DNA of 64,000 nt from contig CAZSDP010000001.1 in NCBI GenBank assembly GCA_964605665.1, positions 267,150-331,149 of the forward strand, in the 5' to 3' direction. The DNA comes from CAZSDP01 sp964605665. GTDB taxonomy: Bacteria; Planctomycetota; UBA8108; UBA1146. This document shows positions 1 to 9,875 of this stretch, piece after piece (positions within the stretch are counted from its first letter, which is position 1; the number at the start of each line of letters is the position of its first letter). The notes beneath the pieces were generated by a model. It had not been told where the DNA came from, did no database searches, and worked only from the letters and a program-made list of their open reading frames with translations. The translations under genes and the position numbers were made by a program.

Positions 1-2
1 CA

Positions 3-926
3 GATCGCTATCTCCAAGTCGTGAGAGAGCTACCGGCAGGCTGGCGAGTTCACCTGCGTCGCGGAACAACATTTTTTCAAGAAGGTCGATATCCACAAGC
101 GCTGGCCGAGTTCGAGCTCGCCGCTTCTGCCGCCCCCGAAGTGGCTACAGTCCGCCTGAATCTAGGGTCAGCCTTAGTAAAGGTTGGGCGTAAAGACGAG
201 TCAGTCGAACACTTCCAAACCGCTGCAGATCTCAATCCAACCACCGCACTTCCATGGTTCAACCTTGGCGTTCTCGCTGGAGGGCGTGGCGATGATCGCC
301 AAGCTGTCGATTACTACCGGAAAGCGACAGAGGCAGATCCCGGCCTGCTCGACGCCCACTTCAACCGAGCCAACGCTCTTCGTCGGCTTTCGCGATTCGA
401 GGAAGCTGCGATTGCGTATCGAGTCGTAGTAGACAACGAACCAGGTCGTAGCGCCGCTCATTTGGGTGAAGCACTCTCTTTGGTACGGCTCGGAGAGAAC
501 ACTGCTGCGATCGATCTGCTTCAGCAGGCTATTCGGCTTGTCCCTAAAGATGGTCCACTACGTAATGCACTCGCGAGGCTACTCGCGACAAAGTCGGATT
601 CCGCCGGAAAGAACCAAGCGATACAACTTGCGAATCAACTTCTGACAGAGGCCAGCACCCTAGAGCATGTCGAAACGGCAGCAATTGCCTATGCTGCAGT
701 CGGGAACTTCACTCTCGCGTGCGAGCTGTTAGATAAGGCAATCCAAGCTGCGGAATCGAGTCGTCACCCCGAATTAGTATCAGGCCTCCAAAAGAGACGC
801 GACCGCTTTCAACGCCTGAGCCCACCATTAGAACCCTGGCCAGTCGAGTCACCAATCTTGTCGCCTCCTCCGCTCGGCTCCGACACTTCTTCGTTTCCTT
901 CTGATTCCGGCTCACTGACCGATTGA
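3..926 (+). CDS. TPR-repeat protein, 5' end open at window edge
   Basis: The frame is open to the left edge, so the true start may lie outside the window; the first possible in-window start is the GTG at 21. From about residue 20 to 190 there are about five tetratricopeptide units with the usual pattern of small residues and a proline between units (for example LGSALVKVGR and LGVLAGGRGDDRQA). TPR domains are protein-protein interaction scaffolds, so no enzymatic role can be inferred. The last 40 residues are rich in proline and serine and look disordered. This tail overlaps the end of the convergent HEAT-repeat gene by 118 bp, so both genes use the same DNA for their C-termini. No signal peptide can be judged because the N-terminus may be missing. 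Confidence 0.8.
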   Translation, partial: DRYLQVVRELPAGWRVHLRRGTTFFQEGRYPQALAEFELAASAAPEVATVRLNLGSALVKVGRKDESVEHFQTAADLNPTTALPWFNLGVLAGGRGDDRQAVDYYRKATEADPGLLDAHFNRANALRRLSRFEEAAIAYRVVVDNEPGRSAAHLGEALSLVRLGENTAAIDLLQQAIRLVPKDGPLRNALARLLATKSDSAGKNQAIQLANQLLTEASTLEHVETAAIAYAAVGNFTLACELLDKAIQAAESSRHPELVSGLQKRRDRFQRLSPPLEPWPVESPILSPPPLGSDTSSFPSDSGSLTD

Positions 927-2443
927 GACTCGCTAGCTTCGCCTTTGAGTTTGAATTGAAAAGACTCGACCACCCCTAGAGCCCTCAGTACCTCGGCTCC
1001 ATCAACGATCGCTGTCGCTTCTCCGCTATCAAAGCGCCATATCTCTTGATCGATTCGAAAACGAAACTGGTACTTCATCGGAAGATCCATAGCACCGACT
1101 CGAGCCATCGGAAAATCTGCGGAAATCTCCAGAGGAGCTATTTTTCCACCGCGATACTCGACCCAATTTGAGTAGCGGTACTCGGTAAGTTTCTTGCCCT
1201 CTGCATCCCAAACGATTTCTCGAGCTGGTTTGCCGCTTGCGTCAAAACTCAGTTGCACTCGATATGCTCCGGGAACATTTGCTTCCCAAAAAGCGAGATT
1301 CAAGCAGGCGAGGCCACAGCGAAGAGTTGATCCCGAAGGTAGCCAGTACTCCCACGTTCTGAGATTCGATTCATCTTTTGTCACAAGTCGTGGTCGACAG
1401 AGACTGGGAAAGAGCAAGAGTCGATCAATTGGTAGATCCAGGTGAATCACCCGATCGAGCGGGTACTCCCAAAATTGAAGCGCCCCAAACTGTAAATTAT
1501 CGGCAAAGACATCGATCGATCGGACCGATCCCGCCATGAGATTTTCCAGTTGAATACGATAGGAGATACGCCCGCTCCTAGGCAAAGTCGCACGAGGACT
1601 CCAAGAAGAAACTCTGGAACCGAGGGCGAGTATTTCACGCGCAAGAGGGTTGTCTGGGTTTCGCTGAACGAAAATCTCTCTCGACCGTGCTGCTGCGGCA
1701 CTATTCGCAAACTTTTCAAACAAAACTCGATCCAGATCAGTTGGTTGACGCAACTGAGTGTAGTGATCTACGACGACCTTTTGATATCTCCGGAATCGAT
1801 CGAGCAATGCAGGGTCACCTTTCGACCGATCTTCCTCCTGAACAGAGCGATAAGCCTCGACGACATAGGGTCGGACGATGCCCCTGATCGATCGCGCCGC
1901 AGCTTCGTGGATCACCTTTTCACTCGACTGCAGAGCATTGACGAGCGCCGTGAGAACCTCCTGTGTATCGAAATACGCGATCGCGAATACAGCAGCCTCA
2001 CGCTGAGACAACACTTCTGACTCTGTCAAAGACATAAAGAATGGAAGAGCCTTGGCGGGCCAAGTCCTCAAAACTCCTCTGGTTACCAATACCCGAAACT
2101 CCCGATTCGGATCCTTCAGAGCTTCCTGCAAAAGAGGAAGAACAGACTCATCTCCACTGGAGAGCAGGCTCTCTACCGCCTTCGTCTTGAGCGAGATGTC
2201 ATTCCCCTTGAGCGCAGTGACCTCCTCTGGCCAATGCGTCTCCAGATCTGCCCAGTTTTGATCCTCTGAATCTTCACCGACGATCTTAGGGACAGTCACC
2301 GATTGATCCTCATCACCAAAAGACGCAGAGATACAGAAGCTCGACAGAAGGAGTAGCACTGCCCAGCCCGCAGCCCAGCCCTGCTGCCAAGCAACTGAAG
2401 TTCTCAAAGGGGGAGAAACTATCCAGGTTTTCAGATCGCTCAT
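809..2443 (-). CDS. Secreted HEAT-repeat protein of unknown function
   Basis: This 544-residue protein begins with an N-terminal hydrophobic segment (AVLLLLSSFCISASFG) that looks like a signal peptide, so it is probably exported. Residues around 85-200 carry HEAT-like alpha-helical repeats (for example LLQEALKDPNREFRVLVTRGV). The C-terminal half (about 290-500) is beta-rich, with alternating hydrophobic residues such as YQFRFRIDQEIWRF, and I do not recognise its family. The last 50 residues are a Ser/Glu/Gly-rich tail that overlaps the convergent TPR gene. HEAT repeats are protein-binding scaffolds and are abundant in planctomycete secretomes. The gene stands alone, with a 441-bp gap upstream, and no function can be assigned beyond envelope-associated scaffold. 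Confidence 0.78.
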   Translation of the reverse strand: MSDLKTWIVSPPLRTSVAWQQGWAAGWAVLLLLSSFCISASFGDEDQSVTVPKIVGEDSEDQNWADLETHWPEEVTALKGNDISLKTKAVESLLSSGDESVLPLLQEALKDPNREFRVLVTRGVLRTWPAKALPFFMSLTESEVLSQREAAVFAIAYFDTQEVLTALVNALQSSEKVIHEAAARSIRGIVRPYVVEAYRSVQEEDRSKGDPALLDRFRRYQKVVVDHYTQLRQPTDLDRVLFEKFANSAAAARSREIFVQRNPDNPLAREILALGSRVSSWSPRATLPRSGRISYRIQLENLMAGSVRSIDVFADNLQFGALQFWEYPLDRVIHLDLPIDRLLLFPSLCRPRLVTKDESNLRTWEYWLPSGSTLRCGLACLNLAFWEANVPGAYRVQLSFDASGKPAREIVWDAEGKKLTEYRYSNWVEYRGGKIAPLEISADFPMARVGAMDLPMKYQFRFRIDQEIWRFDSGEATAIVDGAEVLRALGVVESFQFKLKGEASESQSVSEPESEGNEEVSEPSGGGDKIGDSTGQGSNGGLRR

Positions 2444-2884
2444 GACTTACCTTCCAAGAGCCAAAAGTGTCAGAGGACAGAACCAAGCGTCGAGATTGCA
2501 AGAGAGTCGCTATTCTCCCAGAAGTCCATCCCAACCACCAATTGACGCCTCCCACTCCGGCTATACAATTGCTCTTCTGTTAGTCTATACGGGTTGACTA
2601 GGATTAACGAAGTGGGCGAGTTCGCTCCTTGGTGACAGACAGCGTCTCCTATCTCCATCTCTTGCTTGTGGCGTCCGCGGCCAAGTTGAGTCAGGCAGAT
2701 GTTGTCAAATTCACTCTGGGAACGCAGGTGAATCGTGGAAATATTCAGCCTCGACTGAACTCCTACCCACTCTTCATTCCCTTCCCTGACAACCCAAAAA
2801 CTCTGCGCTAGTCCCCCTCGATCATGAACCTTCGGGGACCGGCAGAGAACGAGAACGGGACGACATCTATCTGGAGGAACGATT
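2444..2884. other. Intergenic region between divergent genes
   Basis: These 441 bp lie between a minus-strand HEAT gene and the plus-strand giant surface protein. It should hold the promoters of both. I see one plausible plus-strand promoter at 2543-2570 and a Shine-Dalgarno (GGAGGA) just before 2885. I see no convincing gene or structured RNA. Confidence 0.5.
2543..2570 (+). promoter_or_regulatory. Candidate sigma70-type promoter
   Basis: A TTGACG hexamer is followed after 16 bp by TACAAT, close to the housekeeping consensus. It lies about 310 bp upstream of the giant surface-protein gene, implying a long leader or another promoter nearer the gene. The call rests on hexamer match only. Confidence 0.3.
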
Positions 2885-5800
2885 ATGTCGCAGCGCTTCA
2901 AAGCTATACTGCTAGTTTCCTGCTCATTTTTGCTCTGTTTCTGGGGATCGGTTCAGGGACAGCCCTCCGTTCAACCAGATCTACTTCAATCTATCCCCTT
3001 TGCCGGCAACCAGCCCATCGATGTATGCCACATACCAGGAACGGACATGCTGTATGTTGTCGATGCGCTTAGTGGCAACACATATGTCTACAATCGTATG
3101 TCACTTGCCAATGGGCCGATGCTGACCATTCCGAATCCTGCCGGAGCAGTCGCGACGACAGGGATCGCTTCCGACGGAGTGTTCCTCTATTGGGCCGTTC
3201 CTGGAGCCGCGCAGTCTTTCTGGCGAACAGACCTCCTCGGAAATGGACCAACAGCACTTGGTCACCTCCAGCTTCCTGGACTCGGAACAGTCGTCGGGCT
3301 CTGTCTTGATACCGATGGTAATCTCTGGGCAAATGACGTCATCAGCGATCAATACAGCAAACATAGTGTCGCTGACGGCTCGGCGATGGGTCCCATCATT
3401 TCTCACCCGGATGGAATGGGAAGCGGTAATGGCATCGCTTTTCGAAGTGACTGTGGCTTATTTGAAGTTGCACATGGACCAAACAGCGACGGTCTCGTCA
3501 CTCGAATTGAGACGGTGACCAATCCCGAGGGGATTCCCGTTAACGGCATCGATATTTCCTATATCGGTCCCCAGATCAATGGAATTGAAGCGCTAGAATC
3601 TGGATCAACCGGTGAATACTCGCTCATCGTTCTCGAGTCCTCGAGCAACAAGATCTATGAAATAAGGGGATTGCCAGCTTGTCCTAACGCTGCACTACCC
3701 GAACCGCGAGATCTCGTTCGCTGTTCGAACCCAGTAGGACCCGCATCGACAGTCTGCGGTCCAGCAACACCTCCTGTAACAATCAACCATTCAGCATCTC
3801 TTCTCACTGAACTAGTTCCAACAGGTGGATTCCCGATCGGAAATCTGGAACTCTCTGTCGACTTGACCCACCCGATGCCAAATGAGCTGACCGTGCTCCT
3901 TTCTTCCCCATCGGGAACGAGCATCACATTGCACGATGGATTTGGCCTAGAACCTAATATTCAGGTCACTTTTGATGATGAAGGAGCACCCTATGGTAGC
4001 GCTCCTCTTTCCAACGGGATGCCTACAAGACCCTCGGGGCCAGGACTTCTAAGCGCGTTCAATGGAGAGTTGTTCAGTGGCTCATGGATACTTTCGATTA
4101 CAGATAGCGCTCCAGGAAATGACGGGATTCTCCAAGACTGGTGCCTCGTTGCAACTCCCACACCGGGTCTCCTCATCTCGCCTGTTGCAACTCCCGTGAT
4201 CGACACCATCGAAGTGACAGAAGGAACAACGACGATTCGAGACCTAAATGTCTCCCTCGATATCGCTCATCCATTCATTGCTGATCTGAACGTGTCGCTA
4301 ACTGGACCAACTGGTATCAACTTGACCCTTCACGACCAAAGCATTGTCTCTGGAGACTCTCTCCAGATCACTTACGATGACGATGGATTTGGGAACATAC
4401 CAGATGGTCCGGGGTTACTCTCAGACTTTGAGGGATCCGAGTCGAATGGAACATGGAAACTAGAGTGCACTGACTTCTTTGAAGGTAGCGAAGGAATCCT
4501 CCAGAGCTGGTGCGTCGCCATCGATGAATTCACCAAACGTGACCTCTGCCATGTCCCCCCCAGAGTCAGCGATTGCCAAAGTCCAGCGATCCCGATCAGT
4601 CACTTGAGTCCAACTGTTTCAAATGTACAGACCATGCTCACCGGGCCGATTCATGATCTAGACGTCGCTTTGGACATCCAACACTCATGGATTGGAGATC
4701 TCAATATCACGCTAGAGAGTCCAGCTGCCACAACGGTCTCTCTGCTCAATGCCGGTGGTGGGAACATCGATAACATAAGCACAACATTTGATGATGAAGG
4801 ACAGCCATTCTCACCATCCGTCCTTCCCCAAAGCAAAAGCGTCCAACCTCAAGGACCAGGAGCGCTCTCCGATTTCGATAACGAATCTGCATCCGGAGCA
4901 TGGACTCTTACCATTGATGACGTTTCAACGAGTGACGACGGTCAGTTGGTGACGTGGTGCTTAGACAACCAAAATCCTCTTCAGATCTCACATTCCTTGA
5001 GCAGCCTAAGCATTCCTTTTGAAGTCACCGACGACGCTATAGTCGAGGAAGTGGAACTCAATATCGGAATCGAACACTCGCTTAACCGACAGTTGCAAAT
5101 GAGCTTGAGAAGTCCGGCAGGAACCATCATTGTCCTAAAGTCGGTAAGCAATACCGGCAATGGAGGGATAGACGTTACCTATGCAGCGGATGGCGTTCCA
5201 TTTGACCCCACCCTGCTCTCCAACGGCATTCGAATGCAACCCACTATTGGAAGCATGTCTGACTTCTTCGGAGAGCCTATGATTGGGACATGGACTCTCA
5301 CCATTATCGATGCCATGGCCGGCGCTGACGGATTCCTCAAGTCTGCCTGCTTAACGGTATTTGGTGATGAAGCTCCCTGTACACCGACCTCCTTACTACC
5401 TCTTGCGGACGCCATCAATGGACCGAGCCCGCTCACAGTGAATTTCACTGCAAACCTGGCTGGCACTGGACCATTCGATGTCATGTGGGATTTCGGAGAT
5501 GGAACCACTGAATTTATTCCAAATCCAACCCATACGTTCACGCAAGAAGGTGTCTATACCGTCACGGTCAATGCCCAGAACTCCTGTGGTTCAGATACCG
5601 CGACCCTTCTGGTTCACGTCTGCAATCCAATCACAAGCTCTTTGACAACGAATGTTACCTCGGGACCACCTCCCCTCGCTGTGGACTTCAATCCAAACGC
5701 TACAGGTAGCCAACCAATGTCGATTGTATGGGATTTTGGGGACGGTATAACAAGCAACGAAGTGAACCCAACGCACATCTATAACCAACCTGGTAGCTAT

Positions 5801-7552
5801 CTAGTAACGATGGCTGGAACAAATGCTTGCGGCACAACTGAAGAATCTCTGCTTATCAATGTCTGCGACCCAGTTCTAGCAACTCCAACTGTTATGAGTT
5901 CAAACTTAGACCCACTGTTCACCTTCGAATTTTCGGCAAATTCAACTGGGAGTGAACCTTTCTTTTACCAGTGGGCCTTTGGTGATGGAAACACGAGCAT
6001 TTTGGCCAATCCAATTCACACCTACGAAACAGCTGGTGAGTACGTGGTGACCTTGGTGATCTCAAACCCATGTGGAGAAGTAACTCATGTGCTCACCGTC
6101 TCCGTGTGCGAGCCGGTTACCACCGCTGCAATCGCTGCACCTATTTTTGGTACCATTCCACTGACTGTAGACTTCACGTCAAACGCCTTAGGAAGTGGCC
6201 CGATCCAATATTTCTGGGAATTTGGCGACGGTTCCATCAGCAACCAGGCAAATCCGAGCCACACTTTCTCTGCTGAGGGATCTTTTGAAGCGACGTTGAC
6301 TGCCACTAATGGCTGCGGAACAACAACACAGTCATTTACAATCAACACTTGTTCACCAGTGCAGGCAAACCTAGTCGCTACGCCGACATCTGGGTCGTCT
6401 CCCCTCACTGTAACCTTTGAGTCAAATGCTACCGGTACCGCCCCAATAACGAGTCTTTGGGCATTCGGCGACGGGCAATTCTCGACAGAACTCAGTCCAA
6501 CTCACACTTACCTCAACGATGGCATTTACGAAGTAACCGTCGAGGTTTTCAATCCATGTGGGACTCAAACAGCTACAGTCCTGATCGACATTTGCGATGA
6601 AGCAACCTCTTCACCAATGGCAAGTATCAATTTTGGACTAGCTCCTCTGACTGTTGAATTCGATTCTTTTGAAGGGGGAACTCTCCCACGAACAACCACT
6701 TGGAACTTTGCCGATGGGAATGAAGCAGTCGGCAGTTCCGTTTCGCACACCTTTATTGCCCCAGGTACTTACCCAGTGACCACCAGCACTACGAACGCCT
6801 GCGGAACCAGCAGCGGAACAATTGAGATTGTGGTATGCGATACTCCGCAAGTCTCCATTGAAGCGACGCCAGCTGTAGATTCACCATTGTCCATCGCCTT
6901 TACCGGGAACATCGTTTCTGATGGGTCATTCGACTTACTCTGGAATTTTGGTGACGGCGCAACCAGTTCAGCGTCTAACCCACAACATATCTACGCTGCG
7001 CCAGGGACCTACAACGTGACCTTGTCCGTCAGCAATCCCTGCACGAGCGTATCCACTTCTTTGGAACTAGCGCTTTGCCCCACAACGACCGCAGACTTCA
7101 CCACAACTACGATTTTCGGAATCGCTCCTTACTGCGCAAACTTCAATGACCTTACTACCGGACCCGCATTGTCATACGATTGGTCCTTTGGCGACGGAGC
7201 AACCTCATCAACTGCTGGTAGCGTTTCTCATGTATACCAAGAACATGGCTTGTTCGATGTCTCGCTAACAGTCACCACGAGTTGTGGACTCACCGATTCC
7301 AAGGTCGTCAACCAACTTGTACAGGTGCTCATCCCTGGAGACGTCAATCAAGATGGAATGCGTGATGTCACAGATCCTATCGCACTACTCGGCTTTGTCT
7401 TCGGATCCACAACAGCACCTTCATGCGAACGAATTGCTGATGTGAATGGCGACAACTTCGTCGATATTTCGGACGCGATCTACCTACTCTTCTGGCAGTT
7501 CTCAGGTGGTCCCGATCCGGTGGCACCGCCCTGTGGAAGTTGCGACTTCTAA
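2885..7552 (+). CDS. Giant secreted protein: 4 P-domains, 8 PKD domains, dockerin-like tail
   Basis: This 1555-residue protein starts at an ATG preceded by GGAGGA and has a signal peptide (LLVSCSFLLCFWGSVQG). Residues about 30-290 resemble a beta-propeller of NHL/SMP-30 type. Residues about 293-825 hold four repeats of the proprotein-convertase P-domain (each with a hydrophobic strand ending near DLNVSL, an SPSGT-like turn and GSWxLxxxD). Residues about 832-1478 hold eight PKD domains with the signature WxFGDG and HxY/F; most carry an NxCG motif and end in a conserved Cys. The tail (about 1485-1555) has two calcium-binding loops (GDVNQDGMRD and DVNGDNFVDISD) as in dockerin-like domains of planctomycete extracellular proteins. 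I infer an extracellular or surface adhesin or anchoring protein; no catalytic site is visible. It is monocistronic and ends at a strong hairpin. Confidence 0.9.
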   Translation: MSQRFKAILLVSCSFLLCFWGSVQGQPSVQPDLLQSIPFAGNQPIDVCHIPGTDMLYVVDALSGNTYVYNRMSLANGPMLTIPNPAGAVATTGIASDGVFLYWAVPGAAQSFWRTDLLGNGPTALGHLQLPGLGTVVGLCLDTDGNLWANDVISDQYSKHSVADGSAMGPIISHPDGMGSGNGIAFRSDCGLFEVAHGPNSDGLVTRIETVTNPEGIPVNGIDISYIGPQINGIEALESGSTGEYSLIVLESSSNKIYEIRGLPACPNAALPEPRDLVRCSNPVGPASTVCGPATPPVTINHSASLLTELVPTGGFPIGNLELSVDLTHPMPNELTVLLSSPSGTSITLHDGFGLEPNIQVTFDDEGAPYGSAPLSNGMPTRPSGPGLLSAFNGELFSGSWILSITDSAPGNDGILQDWCLVATPTPGLLISPVATPVIDTIEVTEGTTTIRDLNVSLDIAHPFIADLNVSLTGPTGINLTLHDQSIVSGDSLQITYDDDGFGNIPDGPGLLSDFEGSESNGTWKLECTDFFEGSEGILQSWCVAIDEFTKRDLCHVPPRVSDCQSPAIPISHLSPTVSNVQTMLTGPIHDLDVALDIQHSWIGDLNITLESPAATTVSLLNAGGGNIDNISTTFDDEGQPFSPSVLPQSKSVQPQGPGALSDFDNESASGAWTLTIDDVSTSDDGQLVTWCLDNQNPLQISHSLSSLSIPFEVTDDAIVEEVELNIGIEHSLNRQLQMSLRSPAGTIIVLKSVSNTGNGGIDVTYAADGVPFDPTLLSNGIRMQPTIGSMSDFFGEPMIGTWTLTIIDAMAGADGFLKSACLTVFGDEAPCTPTSLLPLADAINGPSPLTVNFTANLAGTGPFDVMWDFGDGTTEFIPNPTHTFTQEGVYTVTVNAQNSCGSDTATLLVHVCNPITSSLTTNVTSGPPPLAVDFNPNATGSQPMSIVWDFGDGITSNEVNPTHIYNQPGSYLVTMAGTNACGTTEESLLINVCDPVLATPTVMSSNLDPLFTFEFSANSTGSEPFFYQWAFGDGNTSILANPIHTYETAGEYVVTLVISNPCGEVTHVLTVSVCEPVTTAAIAAPIFGTIPLTVDFTSNALGSGPIQYFWEFGDGSISNQANPSHTFSAEGSFEATLTATNGCGTTTQSFTINTCSPVQANLVATPTSGSSPLTVTFESNATGTAPITSLWAFGDGQFSTELSPTHTYLNDGIYEVTVEVFNPCGTQTATVLIDICDEATSSPMASINFGLAPLTVEFDSFEGGTLPRTTTWNFADGNEAVGSSVSHTFIAPGTYPVTTSTTNACGTSSGTIEIVVCDTPQVSIEATPAVDSPLSIAFTGNIVSDGSFDLLWNFGDGATSSASNPQHIYAAPGTYNVTLSVSNPCTSVSTSLELALCPTTTADFTTTTIFGIAPYCANFNDLTTGPALSYDWSFGDGATSSTAGSVSHVYQEHGLFDVSLTVTTSCGLTDSKVVNQLVQVLIPGDVNQDGMRDVTDPIALLGFVFGSTTAPSCERIADVNGDNFVDISDAIYLLFWQFSGGPDPVAPPCGSCDF

Positions 7553-7572
7553 GTGTGATATCGATAGAACGA

Positions 7573-7612
7573 AAAACACGGAAGAAGCGCACTAGCGCTT
7601 CTTCCGTGTTTT
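7573..7612. terminator. Bidirectional hairpin terminator
   Basis: A perfect 18-bp stem with a four-base loop (ACTA) lies between the convergent surface-protein gene and fadJ. The outer stem pairs are A-T, so U-rich RNA follows the stem in both directions. It can serve both genes. Confidence 0.85.
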
Positions 7613-7652
7613 CTTATCGGAGGCGAGATCAATTGCGATCTGAATCAGCCTA

Positions 7653-9875
7653 CTAGCTAACGATCCGATCAACGGACTGTTCGCTCTGAGATCCGTGAAA
7701 CGTTGCTCCACGCAGTGCCAATTCAGAGAGTAAGTTCGACGGCTCACGACTCAACTGTGACTGTTTGATACGATCAACAATCATCGGCAATCCAACGGCA
7801 TCTGCATAGCGTAGCAACCCTCCCCTAAAGGGTGGAAAACCTGTTCCCATCACCATCGCAAGATCTACAGACTCCGCATCTTCGACAATCCCTTCTTCCA
7901 AGCAGCGCGCCGCTTCATCAATCATCGGGTCTATCAAAGCGTTGATCAATTCGTCTGATGTCAGTTGAACAGAACCATGGTCATCCAGAAGGGACGCGAC
8001 ACCATCATTCCAACTTGAATCTGTCTTCCCACTCTTAGCTCCCCCAGAGTAGACATAGAAGCCGCGGCCAGACTTACAACCCAACCAACCCTGATCAGCA
8101 AGCTTCTGCAACAAATTACTTGGCTGAGCACGTTCGCCAAACGCTTCGAATAAGGTCGTCGCGACTTCAACACCGATGTCTACACCGACCTCGTCAATCA
8201 AACGCAAAGGCCCCATCGGAAGTCCGAAGCCAAGAGCAGCTCGGTCAATCTGTGGACCTGGCACTCCAAGCTGAAGAAGTCGAACCGCTGCATCTAGATA
8301 GGGCATCAACAATCTATTGACGAGAAAGCCGGGTGAGTCTTTCACGACTACTGGATACTTACCCAATGCTTGCGCAAGCCCGATTGTTCGTGAAACGGCC
8401 CAGTCCGCGGTCTCCGTGCCCGCAACTACCTCGACTAACGGCATCTTTGGAACCGGATTGAAGAAGTGCAGCCCAACAACTCTATCCGGGAAACTAGCTG
8501 CGCTCGCGATCTCACTGATTGAGAGCGCGGAAGTGTTCGTCAAAAACAGCGCGTCTCGCCTCAATAGAGGTTCGACTTCTTGCAATGCTCGCTGCTTCAC
8601 TTCAAGGCGCTCCACAATGGCTTCGAGCACTCCGTCACAATTGCCGAAGCCTGAGAGAGAAGATGTGTGCGTCAGACGACTCAAAATCTCGTCTGCTTCC
8701 AACCTTGTTCGGCGGCGACGCCGAACCAGATTGTTCACGTCTTTTGCTATTTGTCCTAGTCCTCGCGAAAGAGGCTTACTTTCAAGATCTCTAATTCGAA
8801 CGGAAAGACCTCGTTGGAGCGCAGCGCTGGCCACTCCAGCTCCCATCACCCCAGCTCCCAAGATCCCTAAGAATCCTTGGTCAGGCCACTCACCGCGATC
8901 ACTGTCATCAGGGCCCGCCTTCTTCCTTGCTTTCTCTGAGGATTGAAACAAGGCGATCAGGTTCTTGCAGACGGGTGATACTGCGAGCTCACCTACGACT
9001 CGAGCTTCTTCTTTCAACCCGCTTTCGAGTGCGCCTGCAGCGGAGTTAACCACCAGATCGATCGCAGCTAAGGCCGCGGGATAATGACCGCCAGTCTTAG
9101 CAAGCACTTGTTTACGAGCCGCTTTTGCCAGAAACCAGCGTCCAATGAAGTTCTTCGTCAGCAACCAAGATTTGATCCCACCACGCTTTTTTTTGCGGGC
9201 AGACAAGACCTTCTCACCACCGGTTCTGACAATCTTGTGAATGACGTCTAGAGAGACTGCCAAGTGTCCTTCCGGTGGAATCACGGCATCGACCAGACCT
9301 TTTTTCAATGCAACCTGAGCGGGTAGGCGTGTTCCACCGAGAATCAATGGCAGTGCTTTAGCCATTCCGATCAGACGAGGAAGCCGCTGGCTCCCTCCGA
9401 ACCCAGGAATGATGCCCAAGTTCACCTCGGGAAGACCGATTTTCGTGTTCGACGCATCCACTGCAATTCGATAGTTGCATCCGAGGGCGAGCTCGAGCCC
9501 CCCACCGAGGCAAGTCCCGTGGATCAATGCGAAACTCGGGAATGGAAGCGCACCTAACCTTCCAAACACTCCTTGAGCTAACTGCGCTAAAGAGGTTGCA
9601 TCACTTGCATCAGTGATTGCTTCAATTGCTTCGATGTTCGCACCAGCGATGAAATGTTCGTCCTTCGCACTCGAGAGAATGAGTGCCTCTACACCACTAG
9701 ACTTCGCGACTTCATCAAGAATCCGGCCTAACTCTTCAAGACAAGGTAAGGAAAGCGTGTTCGCCGGACTTTTCCCATCAAAGATCAGATGCAATACGGG
9801 ACCATTCGATTTGCTTTCAATGGTTCCCTCGTCGTGACGACTCCAATTCCCCCTGACAACACTCCACTCGCTCAT
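7653..9875 (-). CDS. fadJ: Fatty acid oxidation complex alpha subunit (enoyl-CoA hydratase / 3-hydroxyacyl-CoA dehydrogenase)
   Basis: This 740-residue protein performs the second and third steps of beta-oxidation in the cytoplasm. The N-terminal crotonase domain (about 25-210) has the oxyanion-hole region GTCLGGGLELALG and the second catalytic glutamate in GLPEVNLG. The dehydrogenase domain has the NAD-binding motif GILGAGVMGAG near residue 335 and the catalytic histidine in GLHFFNPVP. A C-terminal 3HCDH repeat ends in VMGTGFPPFRGG, typical of the family. Length matches FadJ/FadB proteins. It overlaps the upstream thiolase gene by four bases (ATGA), so the two are translationally coupled and should form a trifunctional complex. 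The choice of FadJ over FadB is by general resemblance. Confidence 0.93.
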   Translation of the reverse strand: MSEWSVVRGNWSRHDEGTIESKSNGPVLHLIFDGKSPANTLSLPCLEELGRILDEVAKSSGVEALILSSAKDEHFIAGANIEAIEAITDASDATSLAQLAQGVFGRLGALPFPSFALIHGTCLGGGLELALGCNYRIAVDASNTKIGLPEVNLGIIPGFGGSQRLPRLIGMAKALPLILGGTRLPAQVALKKGLVDAVIPPEGHLAVSLDVIHKIVRTGGEKVLSARKKKRGGIKSWLLTKNFIGRWFLAKAARKQVLAKTGGHYPAALAAIDLVVNSAAGALESGLKEEARVVGELAVSPVCKNLIALFQSSEKARKKAGPDDSDRGEWPDQGFLGILGAGVMGAGVASAALQRGLSVRIRDLESKPLSRGLGQIAKDVNNLVRRRRRTRLEADEILSRLTHTSSLSGFGNCDGVLEAIVERLEVKQRALQEVEPLLRRDALFLTNTSALSISEIASAASFPDRVVGLHFFNPVPKMPLVEVVAGTETADWAVSRTIGLAQALGKYPVVVKDSPGFLVNRLLMPYLDAAVRLLQLGVPGPQIDRAALGFGLPMGPLRLIDEVGVDIGVEVATTLFEAFGERAQPSNLLQKLADQGWLGCKSGRGFYVYSGGAKSGKTDSSWNDGVASLLDDHGSVQLTSDELINALIDPMIDEAARCLEEGIVEDAESVDLAMVMGTGFPPFRGGLLRYADAVGLPMIVDRIKQSQLSREPSNLLSELALRGATFHGSQSEQSVDRIVS

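Noticed and set aside
2470..2901. A 143-codon minus-strand frame in the gap before the surface protein
   Set aside because: It overlaps the ribosome site and start of the real gene, has no family likeness and unusual composition.
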